Shown here piece by piece: positions 50,792 to 59,478 of a stretch of DNA of 64,000 nt (position 1 is the first letter of the stretch; every line of letters starts with the position of its first letter). Under the pieces are notes generated by a model. The model did not search any database. It was not told the origin of the DNA and worked only from the letters and a program-made list of their open reading frames with translations. Source of the DNA: CAZPRY01 sp964589175. GTDB lineage: Bacteria; Fidelibacterota; UBA2242. The translations under genes were made by a program, and so were the position numbers. The stretch spans positions 62,001 to 126,000 of the forward strand of contig CAZPRY010000002.1 of NCBI GenBank assembly GCA_964589175.1. The letters are read 5' to 3'.

Positions 50792-52567
50792 ATGATTAGC
50801 AAAGTAAAGACAACGGTATCTATCTGGAGCTTTCTCTTTATCGTCCCGATTTCGTTTCTCTTTGCAGATTCGGATCTGTTGTCGTCCGCAACCTTTTTCC
50901 CCAAAGCCGAAATGGATCTTTCCCGGAATAACCAACAGTTTCGTCTGGGAATAGGTTTAGGGAGCAATATCGGTGGCAGCGGGGCTATCCCGTTTGGTCA
51001 TCAGGCAAATATTTCACTGAGTCATCCGATTTATCAGTTTCTGGAGGGCGAGGCCAGCTTGGCAAGCGGGGTGATTTCCAGCAATACGGTAGATCGCATC
51101 GCCCTGAATCGCGGGGAATACAGATTATTGCTGCATTTTAAAAGAAGAGTGGAGACAGAACGCTGGACCCCATATTTTTATTTGGGGCTGGGACAAATGC
51201 AGTATGACATTTCCGGCATAAATGGTGAAGCTCCCCAAAGCGGTGCGATGGGTTTTATCCCCTTTGGAATCGGGACCGTCGGGCAGACGAAGCATTTTTT
51301 CAGCACCAATATAAGTTTCGGGTATAACGGCCTGTTGCGACGGCCGGCAGCGTTTGAAAAATATGGTCCGCAGGGTTTTATTACTTTCAATGTCGGGATT
51401 TCGATTGTCCATTCCGGATACCGCAGTCTTACAAAAAGCCGGCCCGCGTCGGAATCGACTCCGGTGGCGCCCGAAGTTGTTGCTGTCCCGGAAGATAAAG
51501 AACCGGCTGGATTCTCTGCCCAGTCACCGGCGTACGATTTTGTTGAAAATACGGAGGAGACGACGTCGGAAGAAATCACGGTCACCGGGGAAGCTCAAGC
51601 AGAAATCAATGTAACGGATCTCGGTGTTGATACTGATGAAGAAAAAGGCGAACCCGGCCAGTCTCCGCCTGGTAGCGCGTTGCCTAAAATTATTGATAAA
51701 AATAATGAGTTGGCTGGTGCGGAATTGATGGCCGAAGCGGATCGGGCTCCTGATCCGGTACCACAAATCACCCCAATCATGCCACCGGAATCTCATGTGA
51801 TTTATGAAAAAATCAGCTATCCGGCCGGGCTGGAAGACATTTTACAGAAGCCGTTGGCCTTTGAATATAACGAGGCTGAACTTGATCGGAACTCGATCCC
51901 GATTCTGCGGACGTTGGCCCTGTTGTTAATCCAGAATCCGCGAATCAGGCTGGAGATTCAGGGTCACACCGACAATATCGGCAGCCGCCAGTATAATGTG
52001 TGTCTGAGTTACCGGCGAGCCAAAGCTGTAAAGGAGTTGCTGGTGGCGGAAGGCGTGTCAGCTGCACAATTGCTGCCCGTCGGATATGGCTTTGAAAAAC
52101 CGATTGCAAACAACGAAACCGTCGAAGGCAGATACCGTAATCGGCGGATCGAATTCCGGGAAATTTCCCGCCCGGATGAGCTCGCCGACACGCACTCGGT
52201 TAGCCAAGGATTTTACCTGGAGGAGGGACAACTGCGCGTAATCAAGGAACTCTGCTTCGATTATAACAGCTGCGATATTGCCGGTGTATCCGCAACGGTC
52301 CTGGACCAGATGACCTCGATGCTGAAACAGAATCCGGAGGTCAAGATAGAGATTTTGGGTCATACGGATGATATCGGCAGTTGGGCGTATAATCAGGAAC
52401 TCAGCCGGAGGCGGGCGGAAACTATACGTGGGCATCTGGTCCGCAAGGGTATTGCCGCTGACCGGATTGTGGCACGTGGGCTTTCCTATGATATCCCGAT
52501 CGCAGATAACCGCAGCAGCGAAGGACGGAAGCAGAATCGTCGCATTGAAATCGTTCGCGTGGCGTAA
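50792..52567 (+). CDS. Outer membrane protein with two tandem OmpA domains
   Basis: A 591-residue protein. Start at ATG 50792 gives the clean signal peptide MISKVKTTVSIWSFLFIVPI; upstream starts at 50765 or 50750 (TTG) would add residues before it. Residues 30-215 resemble an outer membrane beta-barrel, then an acidic linker (about 230-345) follows. Two OmpA-type peptidoglycan-binding domains are at about 354-455 (IQGHTDNIGSRQYN, RNRRIEF) and 486-588 (ILGHTDDIGSWAYN, QNRRIEI). Each keeps the Asp and Arg that contact diaminopimelate. It could grip the wall at two points. Confidence 0.87.
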   Translation: MISKVKTTVSIWSFLFIVPISFLFADSDLLSSATFFPKAEMDLSRNNQQFRLGIGLGSNIGGSGAIPFGHQANISLSHPIYQFLEGEASLASGVISSNTVDRIALNRGEYRLLLHFKRRVETERWTPYFYLGLGQMQYDISGINGEAPQSGAMGFIPFGIGTVGQTKHFFSTNISFGYNGLLRRPAAFEKYGPQGFITFNVGISIVHSGYRSLTKSRPASESTPVAPEVVAVPEDKEPAGFSAQSPAYDFVENTEETTSEEITVTGEAQAEINVTDLGVDTDEEKGEPGQSPPGSALPKIIDKNNELAGAELMAEADRAPDPVPQITPIMPPESHVIYEKISYPAGLEDILQKPLAFEYNEAELDRNSIPILRTLALLLIQNPRIRLEIQGHTDNIGSRQYNVCLSYRRAKAVKELLVAEGVSAAQLLPVGYGFEKPIANNETVEGRYRNRRIEFREISRPDELADTHSVSQGFYLEEGQLRVIKELCFDYNSCDIAGVSATVLDQMTSMLKQNPEVKIEILGHTDDIGSWAYNQELSRRRAETIRGHLVRKGIAADRIVARGLSYDIPIADNRSSEGRKQNRRIEIVRVA

Positions 52568-52571
52568 TCAG

Positions 52572-52601
52572 AAATAAAACCGGGCGGAGTTGCCGCCGCC
52601 C
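52572..52601 (-). terminator. Terminator of the RND operon
   Basis: On the minus strand GGGCGG and CCGCCC (52596-52601 with 52582-52587) form a stem with an 8-base loop, followed by GGTTTTATTT. It lies 24 bases after the RND stop. Confidence 0.6.
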
Positions 52602-52625
52602 TATTCACCAGATTTTCTATCGAAC

Positions 52626-55400
52626 TTATTTTTCCCTGCGTTCAAATATCGCCAGGATCGCCGGCAGGATCGCAATGGTCGCCGCCAGACACATGCCGAC
52701 GCCAATGAAAAGCGCCAGTCCCATACTGCCGAAACCGCGATAGGTCGCGAAAACCAGTGAGCCGAAAGCCAGCATCGTGGTCAGCGATGTTATGATAATG
52801 GCTTTGCCGGTGGAGCGGTAGACGCGATCGATTGCGCCGCCACCTTCGATTCGATAGCGATGCAATATATGCACGCCGTCATCAATGCCGATGCCGATAA
52901 TCAGCGGTAAAGCGATTACATTCAGCAAGGTCAGTTGAATCCCGGCCAGGCCCATGAAACCGACCATCCAGACCATGCCGAAGAGCAGGGGCGTCATGGC
53001 AATCAGCGCATATTTAATGGATTTAAAATCAATGAGCAGAAACACAAATACCACCAGCAAGGTCAGGAGCGACGCGCGCCGACCGTCGTCACCAATAATT
53101 TTCAGCATGTAGTAAAACATCGGCGGCGTGCCCGAAATACTCGGAGAGACGTCCAGTACCTCGTTGGTAAAGCGCTCTAGATAGTTCATGTTCCAGACGT
53201 CGCCTTTGGGGTACAGGGTCATCAGAAAGCGCTCGCCGTTCTTGCTCATATACTTGTCCCGGATAAAGTTCGGCAGCATGTCTACCGTGATCCGGCTGGT
53301 ATCGGCCATGTCCAGAACCGTGTTCTGATAGGCCTTTGCGAAGTCGCGGTTGAATCGTGAAACCCGTTCCGCCGCTATCGGTTGCTGATTTAGCAGAGTA
53401 ACCAGGGTGCTCAGATTCCCGCCGTTTTCCGGCTGATCAGGATTACCAACCAGGCGGTTGGCCTTGTCCGTCACCTGGTCCTGCCCGCCGATGAAGGCCA
53501 TATCCTGCATTTCGATGACATTCATTTCCAGCCGCTCGATTTCAGCGACGATCTGTTCCCGGGCCTCGGCTGATACAGTAGTTTGAATTTTTTGCGCACG
53601 CATTGTGTTGTTAAGCGCCAGGATTTCCGACCTGCGCTGATTCTGCTCTGTGTCGGTGGGTAAAAAGTCCGAGATGGACTCCACGTAACTGATGCTGGAT
53701 TTCTGCTTGGCCTTCTCGGTGAGTTGATAGTTTTCGGCCAGAGATTTAGCCGTCATCATTGTAACGTCCGATGAGAAATTGAACTTCTCAATCACTTTGT
53801 CGTTGAGCAGAATCGACTCCAGGCCTTCGGGTTCCATGTTCAGGTAATTGTAATCCACGGTCACGCGCGAGATCATAATTGCGAAAAATACGGTGACGAT
53901 GACGACCACCAGTAATGAAATTTTCCAGCGTTTATAGATCGCGCCGGTCAAACGGCCCACCGCTGCATAGGAAACATCCTTCGGCTCGAGGAGCGTTTTA
54001 CCGCGCCAGTTCCGGTATTTCTCGCGCAGCATCAGCATCATCGGCAAGCTGAATAAAGTGGCGATCATGATCGTGATAATGCCGACCCCACAGACCAGGC
54101 CGAACTCAAAAATGCCGTCGCTGCGGGCAATCATCAGAGTTAGAAATGCCGCCGCCGTGGTGAGCCCGCCGGTCATGATGCCCGTGCCGACTTTTTGCAT
54201 CGTCTCGACAATTGCGTCTTTCGCATCGACTCCTTTTAGTCTCAGCTCGGAGAAGACGGAAATGATATGGATCGAGAAGTCTATGCCCAGGCCAACAAGT
54301 ACTACAGACATCATGACCGTCATCATATTCAGGGAATCTACCAGAAAGTACGATATGCCCATCGCCCAAACGATGCCGATTAGTAGGTTGAGGACGGCCA
54401 TCAATGGCGCACTGACCATCCGAAAGGTGACGATAAAGAGAACAAGAACCGCCATAAGCGAAAGCAGAGTCAGGAACATGGAATCTTCCGTACCGGCCAC
54501 CATCTCGTCGCGGCCGAGTGCCATCCCGCCGGCAAGACCGGCCGATACATTGTACTTGACGGCTTCGCCCTTCAGCATCTCCTCCATGCCGTTGATACAG
54601 GGCATCAAGTAATCTATTTCCATGATGGAGAAATTGGGTTCGGCCATAATCAGGAGCATCGAGCGGTCCGGGGAAATCATGTAGGGGGAGCCGATCGTAG
54701 CGGCCAGGGCGGATTGCTCGGCGAGTTCCGGAGAATATTCCGCTTGATACAGGGCGTCCCGGCTATAATCCACAAAACTTTCAATCCCATCCAGGAAGCG
54801 GACCGCGGATTGTTCACGCTGTGTTCCGGATATTTTTTCGTCGGATTCGATATACTCTTTTTCCAGGCTGTTATTCAAGTTAGTCAAAAAGGGCAGCAGG
54901 TTGGGGTCCTCGAACATCTCCCGGATATTTTTCAGGTCCTCGGGCTTAACCAGCATCAAACCATGATCCTGCATAAAGTCGACCGGTTGCTTGATGTCCA
55001 CCCGATCAATGTAGCGGGAGATCGCCGGGATCTTCTTTTGCTCGACTTTCAGCGTAGCGCTGCGATGTTCCCGGCGGACATCTTCAGAGCCGCTGCTATC
55101 GATCCAGGATTCCAGGTTCGCCAGCATAGGCTTAACATGCTCGGCGAACGCGATCATATCCACCATTTTGCCTTCGACGGGAATGATGATGCTCGAAGCG
55201 CCGTTGAATTCTTTGAAAATATAATTGAATTCGGCTACCATGGGATCGTCACCGGGCAGAATTTCCGTTAAACTCATGCTCATCTCCAATTTCGCGGAAA
55301 GAGCCCCGAAGACCAGAGTCAGGATCACGACTGCCAACAGCATCCACCATGTTTTTTCCGCTGCCAGTTTTGCGATCAATGTTAAAAATTTTTGTCTCAT
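52626..55400 (-). CDS. RND/MMPL-family transporter (HAE3-like)
   Basis: A 924-residue inner membrane pump with 12 expected membrane segments in two halves: an N-terminal segment, a large periplasmic loop (about 40-245), six segments (about 250-480), then the same again. The GLGIDFSIHIISVF and GIGIDDGVHILHRYR segments carry the Asp-rich sterol-sensing/RND TM4 and TM10 motifs. It exports hydrophobic compounds, perhaps lipids or hopanoid-like molecules. Last gene of the tetR operon, next to a LolA-like carrier and a beta-barrel. Confidence 0.9.
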   Translation of the reverse strand: MRQKFLTLIAKLAAEKTWWMLLAVVILTLVFGALSAKLEMSMSLTEILPGDDPMVAEFNYIFKEFNGASSIIIPVEGKMVDMIAFAEHVKPMLANLESWIDSSGSEDVRREHRSATLKVEQKKIPAISRYIDRVDIKQPVDFMQDHGLMLVKPEDLKNIREMFEDPNLLPFLTNLNNSLEKEYIESDEKISGTQREQSAVRFLDGIESFVDYSRDALYQAEYSPELAEQSALAATIGSPYMISPDRSMLLIMAEPNFSIMEIDYLMPCINGMEEMLKGEAVKYNVSAGLAGGMALGRDEMVAGTEDSMFLTLLSLMAVLVLFIVTFRMVSAPLMAVLNLLIGIVWAMGISYFLVDSLNMMTVMMSVVLVGLGIDFSIHIISVFSELRLKGVDAKDAIVETMQKVGTGIMTGGLTTAAAFLTLMIARSDGIFEFGLVCGVGIITIMIATLFSLPMMLMLREKYRNWRGKTLLEPKDVSYAAVGRLTGAIYKRWKISLLVVVIVTVFFAIMISRVTVDYNYLNMEPEGLESILLNDKVIEKFNFSSDVTMMTAKSLAENYQLTEKAKQKSSISYVESISDFLPTDTEQNQRRSEILALNNTMRAQKIQTTVSAEAREQIVAEIERLEMNVIEMQDMAFIGGQDQVTDKANRLVGNPDQPENGGNLSTLVTLLNQQPIAAERVSRFNRDFAKAYQNTVLDMADTSRITVDMLPNFIRDKYMSKNGERFLMTLYPKGDVWNMNYLERFTNEVLDVSPSISGTPPMFYYMLKIIGDDGRRASLLTLLVVFVFLLIDFKSIKYALIAMTPLLFGMVWMVGFMGLAGIQLTLLNVIALPLIIGIGIDDGVHILHRYRIEGGGAIDRVYRSTGKAIIITSLTTMLAFGSLVFATYRGFGSMGLALFIGVGMCLAATIAILPAILAIFERREK

Positions 55401-55463
55401 ATTTCACTCCATATATTTTTTGAGCAAGATATTTCCGGTCTGGGTTAATTCTTCAAATCCTGA

Positions 55464-56627
55464 TTAGAAATAGGCCCGGACGCGAAAACGGATCCCGAGA
55501 TTTTGATAGCCGAATTCATCGTTCCTATCCCCCACAAAGCAGCTGCCCAATAGACTCAACTCCACGTCCTGATATATTCGATAGGTCAGTTGCGGGGCGA
55601 CAACCGCACTGCGGTCATCCAGGTTTATGATTCCGAAAAGGCTGAAATCCAGTAAGTCGCCCAGGGGGTACATGGCCAGAGCGAAGAGGTAATTCCGATT
55701 AATACTTTTGCGCTCGCCGCTGTAATAGAAGAGATAATCGTCCAGGGTTGTTTGATTTTCGCGAGCACCCAAATCGTTGTGGTAGAATTCAGCCAGGAGA
55801 TAGAGAGAATTTTCAAGCGTATAATCCGTACCGAGAACATATTCATATTTCAAATGATCATTAGCATAGTTCAGGCGATGAACCGCCACTTCGCTACGAA
55901 TCCCCCACCCAAAGAGTTCTCCTTCGAGATTGAAGCCGTAAAGATCGTGCGTTTGGATTTTAGCGCCGAACAGTCCTGTTTGAGAATATTGACTGCGTCC
56001 GTACAATGCCGACAGATCATATTGCCCGCTCCCGATTTTTATCTGGTAATATTGGACGGTTTCGTCCCAGGTTTGCCGGGGCTGCAGGATTCCGGTCACA
56101 GTCAGCCGGTTCGCCAGTGGAATCGACAAACGCAGGGCGGAAATGCCGGTGTTCTCGTAAGTAGGATCCATTATATCTTTGAGATTAAAGATATCCGTCG
56201 GATTCCAGGCGTAGCCAACCCCGGGAGCAATCTGTTGCTTGCCAAGCGTCAGATCGAAGTACTTGTGGTGAAATTCCAGGAACATGTTATCGATGAAAAG
56301 CGTATCTCGTAAACTGTAAGGAATTTCGGTCAGCGTATCCAGTCCCGAACCGTCGGCCGAAGGCAACACGGGACGGAATTTTGCATCGAGAAAATCGAGA
56401 AAATTCAGTTCGGTTTGGCCATTGAAGCGTTTACATACGATGTCGGCGCTGATACGGATATTATCCGAAGGGCTCGTATCCATATCCAGGCGCAGCTTGT
56501 TGTAGCCGAAATACAGAGATGCGCCGCGTAACTGGCCCAAGTCGCCCTCGCCCTCATAATAGCCAAACCAATCGGGCCCGGCAAAAAGGGTGGAAACGAG
56601 GAGAAAGATGATTAACAGTCGTTTCAT
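55464..56627 (-). CDS. Outer membrane beta-barrel protein (porin-like)
   Basis: A 387-residue protein with a signal peptide (residues 1-16, MKRLLIIFLLVSTLFAG). The mature part has alternating polar and hydrophobic strands, for example LRLDMDTSPSDNIRISADIV and YQIKIGSGQYDLSALYG, and ends in RVRAYF with a C-terminal Phe, the outer membrane assembly signal. It is reminiscent of alginate-export/DUF1302-type barrels but I cannot name the family. It lies between the LolA-like gene (16 bases) and RND gene (63 bases), suggesting the outer membrane part of the same export route. Confidence 0.75.
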   Translation of the reverse strand: MKRLLIIFLLVSTLFAGPDWFGYYEGEGDLGQLRGASLYFGYNKLRLDMDTSPSDNIRISADIVCKRFNGQTELNFLDFLDAKFRPVLPSADGSGLDTLTEIPYSLRDTLFIDNMFLEFHHKYFDLTLGKQQIAPGVGYAWNPTDIFNLKDIMDPTYENTGISALRLSIPLANRLTVTGILQPRQTWDETVQYYQIKIGSGQYDLSALYGRSQYSQTGLFGAKIQTHDLYGFNLEGELFGWGIRSEVAVHRLNYANDHLKYEYVLGTDYTLENSLYLLAEFYHNDLGARENQTTLDDYLFYYSGERKSINRNYLFALAMYPLGDLLDFSLFGIINLDDRSAVVAPQLTYRIYQDVELSLLGSCFVGDRNDEFGYQNLGIRFRVRAYF

Positions 56628-56643
56628 TGCGGCTTCACTCCGT

Positions 56644-57387
56644 TTATTTTTTCAGGTTGCGTTCGGTGAAGAAATCCTTCTCGAAACTAACATTGTAAGT
56701 GATGTTGATGTATTTCATTTCGGATTCGGTCTGGTCCAGGTGGTTGCGCATCACCATTTTCATCGGTGTGAGGACGCCGTCGATAGTCTGGATGTCTTCG
56801 AGTAGCAACGATTTCAGGAAAACGTTATTTTCGTCGTAATAGTCGATTTGCAGCGGAAAAAAATCGGAGCTGCGCACGAAACAGATCATCTTTTTATAGG
56901 AAACTCCGGCGGATTTCGACTGAAGTTCCAGTTTGAAGCAGCGTTCCATGTTGATTTTTTCAAAGCCTTTCAAAACCGGTGTAAAGTCATTTTTCCAGCT
57001 GTCGCCGGAGCCCATATCCTCATAGGTGAAATCCGATCCTTCGAATTTTTGCTTTTTGGCGTGGGAGGCTAGCTTCCGCACCCGGTCGGTGCGCCGGTTG
57101 TACATCCAGATATTATCCGAATAATCGGTCATCAGGAGAGCATTGCCCTTAACCCGGGAAGGCTCGAGATAACGCATCAGGGAGTTTTCACCGTGGTTTC
57201 CCATAAATGTGTCGTATTTGAACGTGCGTTTCTCTCCCGATGTCGTAACAATCGTTTGTTCCATGACTCCTTGGGCGTTTTCGGGGTTCATGTGGGCGAT
57301 AACTTTATCAAGTATCTGCGGGCCGCCCGGGTCCTGGGCAAACAATACCGATTCGCAGAGCAGGAATAAGAGGAATAGTCGTTGCAT
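56644..57387 (-). CDS. LolA-like outer membrane lipoprotein-sorting protein
   Basis: A 247-residue secreted protein: signal peptide 1-17, then the helix PQILDKVIAHMNP and strands such as EQTIVTTSGEKRTFKYDTFM, LRYLEPSRVKGNALLMTDYSD and MWMYNRRTDRVRKL-type repeats, typical of the outer membrane lipoprotein-sorting (DUF4292/LolA-like) group often paired with RND exporters. It binds lipid in the periplasm. Its ATG follows the tetR stop by one base with GGAAGGAG before it, so the operon is translationally coupled. Confidence 0.8.
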   Translation of the reverse strand: MQRLFLLFLLCESVLFAQDPGGPQILDKVIAHMNPENAQGVMEQTIVTTSGEKRTFKYDTFMGNHGENSLMRYLEPSRVKGNALLMTDYSDNIWMYNRRTDRVRKLASHAKKQKFEGSDFTYEDMGSGDSWKNDFTPVLKGFEKINMERCFKLELQSKSAGVSYKKMICFVRSSDFFPLQIDYYDENNVFLKSLLLEDIQTIDGVLTPMKMVMRNHLDQTESEMKYINITYNVSFEKDFFTERNLKK

Positions 57388-57388
57388 A

Positions 57389-58027
57389 TCATTCTCCTTC
57401 CGTTGGAACTGGCTTAAGTATACCGCGTAAAAATATTTCCCTGGTCAATTCCTGTAATTTCTTTTTATCGTAATGCTCGCGATTGATGAAGTAATGCAGG
57501 CTGATGCCGTCCAGTGCGCCGAATAAAATAAAAGTCACGTGCTCAGGATCGAGCGACCGGAACACGCCCGCCCGGACCCCCTCCTCTACAAAAGGCTTAA
57601 AGGCCGCGTACAGATCCCGCAGAATTTTACCGAATGATAACTTCTTCGTTCCCCTGAACTCATCCCGGAAGCCCTGCATAAAGATTTCCAGAAGAATCAA
57701 CCATTCCGAATTTTGTTGCTGATCGAGCTGTTGATCGAGTAGATCGTAGGTATAATCGAACATCATTTCGATTTTCCGAACTGGATCGACGGGAACGGTG
57801 AACAATTGCGCGTAACCCGCCATCATTTTCTCAAAAAAGTCCGCAAATACAGCCGCGAAAATATCCTCTTTACTGCCGAAGTACTCATAGATCGTACCCT
57901 TGCCGATGCCGGCCTTCTCGGCAATTTTGGCGATTTTACCGTTGCTGACGCCATCGTGCGCGAAGACTTCAATCGCGGCGGCGATGATGCGCTTCCGTTT
58001 TTCTTCGTCTTTGGGTAATGCTGCCAT
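57389..58027 (-). CDS. TetR/AcrR-family repressor of the RND operon
   Basis: A 212-residue repressor. The N-terminal helix-turn-helix is GISNGKIAKIAEK-type: NGKIAKIAEKAGIGKGTIYEYF with SKEDIFAAVF, the TetR signature. The C-terminal ligand-binding domain is ordinary in length. AAGGAG precedes the ATG. A perfect palindrome 20 bases before the start overlaps the promoter, so it represses itself and the three downstream genes; an exported substrate is the likely inducer. Confidence 0.92.
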   Translation of the reverse strand: MAALPKDEEKRKRIIAAAIEVFAHDGVSNGKIAKIAEKAGIGKGTIYEYFGSKEDIFAAVFADFFEKMMAGYAQLFTVPVDPVRKIEMMFDYTYDLLDQQLDQQQNSEWLILLEIFMQGFRDEFRGTKKLSFGKILRDLYAAFKPFVEEGVRAGVFRSLDPEHVTFILFGALDGISLHYFINREHYDKKKLQELTREIFLRGILKPVPTEGE

Positions 58028-58047
58028 CGGTAGACTCCTTTTTGATC

Positions 58048-58067
58048 ATGACCGACCAGTCGGTCAT
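58048..58067. promoter_or_regulatory. TetR operator
   Basis: A perfect inverted repeat ATGACCGAC-CA-GTCGGTCAT, matching the TGACCGAC half-site common to many TetR-family operators. It starts five bases downstream of the -10 box and covers the start of transcription. Confidence 0.85.
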
Positions 58068-58071
58068 CCAT

Positions 58072-58100
58072 ATTTTACATTGCTTTCCAGCATTACGCAA
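58072..58100 (-). promoter_or_regulatory. Promoter of the tetR-lolA-barrel-RND operon
   Basis: On the minus strand TTGCGT (58095-58100), 17-base spacer, TAAAAT (58072-58077). The -10 is strong, the -35 moderate, and the operator lies immediately downstream. Confidence 0.55.
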
Positions 58101-58131
58101 GTGTTTTTTTGCTGCGTGAGAATTTAAATTA

Positions 58132-59478
58132 CTAAAACTGCAGGCTGAAAGTGGTTTCCCGATGGGGGCTGGATTGTACACCGATGGAACCGCCATGCAA
58201 CAGCATAATCTGGCGCGAGATACTTAATCCGATTCCGGTGCCTTCTTCTTTCGTGGTGTAAAACGGGATGAATATCTTATCGATGAATTCGGGCGAAATA
58301 CCCGGACCGTTATCGGTAACCCGAATTACCGTTGCTCCGTCATTGCTGGCAAAACCCTTCAGGGTAATTTCTCCATTGGGCGTATTATTCAAGGCCTGGA
58401 TCGCGTTTTTGATCAGGTTGATCAGGATTTGCATTACCAGTTTTTCATCGGCCAGTAACGGCAGGTTTTCATCCTGTAATTCGGCGCCCAGCTGGATATG
58501 GCATTTATCGACCTCACTTTGCATAAGCAACATCGCGTTGTGAAATAAGTCCATAACCGAGAAGGTTTTCAGATTCGGTTTGGGAATCCGGGTGAGATGG
58601 CGGTAAGATTGCACGAAATTCAGCAAGCCCTTGCTGCGTTTGTCGATGGCACGCAAACCGTCGAGAACGTTATGAATCACGTTATAGTGAAGCTCGCCAG
58701 GCTGACAGCGCTGCTCTTCGCTTTCAAGCATTTTGATGATTGTCCCGGTCAATGATTTCACCGGAGTAACGGAATTCATGATTTCGTGGGTCAGGACGCG
58801 GATTAGCTTTTGCCAGGCATCGGCCTCTTCGGCCTCCAATTCGGTTTTGATGTTCTGAATGGAAACCAGCTTCACGGTCCGGTCAGAAATTTTAAAGACC
58901 GTCGACCGAACGGATAGTTTCAGAAATTCGCCTTCAACCGTCAATTTCAGCAAGCGCTGGCGATTTGGTTTCAGGGCCAGGAGCATTTCGGAGAAACCGG
59001 CTATTTTTCGATCGAGGGCTTTGATGTTTCTCAAATCGTCGGTATGGAGTAAATTTTTGGCGGCCTGATTGATGAGCTCGACGGTCCCGCTCGGCGTAAA
59101 GGAGAGCAGGCCGACGCCGACATGTTCGATGGTAAGCTGGAAGTAGTGGTGTTCGGCGGCTTTCTCGATGTTAACCCGGCGCACGGTTTCGATAATTTCG
59201 TTGTACGTCACGTTCAGGTCCTGGAAAGACTGCTCCGTTTCGGTGGTTTCCGGGATCGAATCCAGGTAGCGCAGGGATTGCAGGAAATTGCGCAGGGTGC
59301 GATTGGTTCTATTTACGTAATAAATCAGCCCGAAGATCTGCAGGATCAGAATAATTAAAAAGGTGAATTTCGTGACAACGAGGTAGTCTTTTTGAAAAGA
59401 CCAAACTAAAAGGTAACTGACCAGGCTGATCAGCAAAACCTGTGAGGTGACTTTGATGCTGAAGCGGTTAAAGGCCAT
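58132..59478 (-). CDS. NtrB/AtoS-type sensor histidine kinase
   Basis: A 448-residue membrane kinase. Two hydrophobic segments (about 12-26 and 34-54) leave almost no periplasmic loop, so the signal is sensed in or near the membrane. A PAS domain is at about 112-220. The phosphoaccepting His is in LTHEIMNSVTPVKSL, typical of the NtrB type, followed by N box LINLIKNAIQAL and G boxes DNGPGISPEFIDKIF and GTGIGLSISRQIM. It starts within the last 11 bases of the regulator gene, so the two are coupled and form a pair. Confidence 0.92.
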   Translation of the reverse strand: MAFNRFSIKVTSQVLLISLVSYLLVWSFQKDYLVVTKFTFLIILILQIFGLIYYVNRTNRTLRNFLQSLRYLDSIPETTETEQSFQDLNVTYNEIIETVRRVNIEKAAEHHYFQLTIEHVGVGLLSFTPSGTVELINQAAKNLLHTDDLRNIKALDRKIAGFSEMLLALKPNRQRLLKLTVEGEFLKLSVRSTVFKISDRTVKLVSIQNIKTELEAEEADAWQKLIRVLTHEIMNSVTPVKSLTGTIIKMLESEEQRCQPGELHYNVIHNVLDGLRAIDKRSKGLLNFVQSYRHLTRIPKPNLKTFSVMDLFHNAMLLMQSEVDKCHIQLGAELQDENLPLLADEKLVMQILINLIKNAIQALNNTPNGEITLKGFASNDGATVIRVTDNGPGISPEFIDKIFIPFYTTKEEGTGIGLSISRQIMLLHGGSIGVQSSPHRETTFSLQF

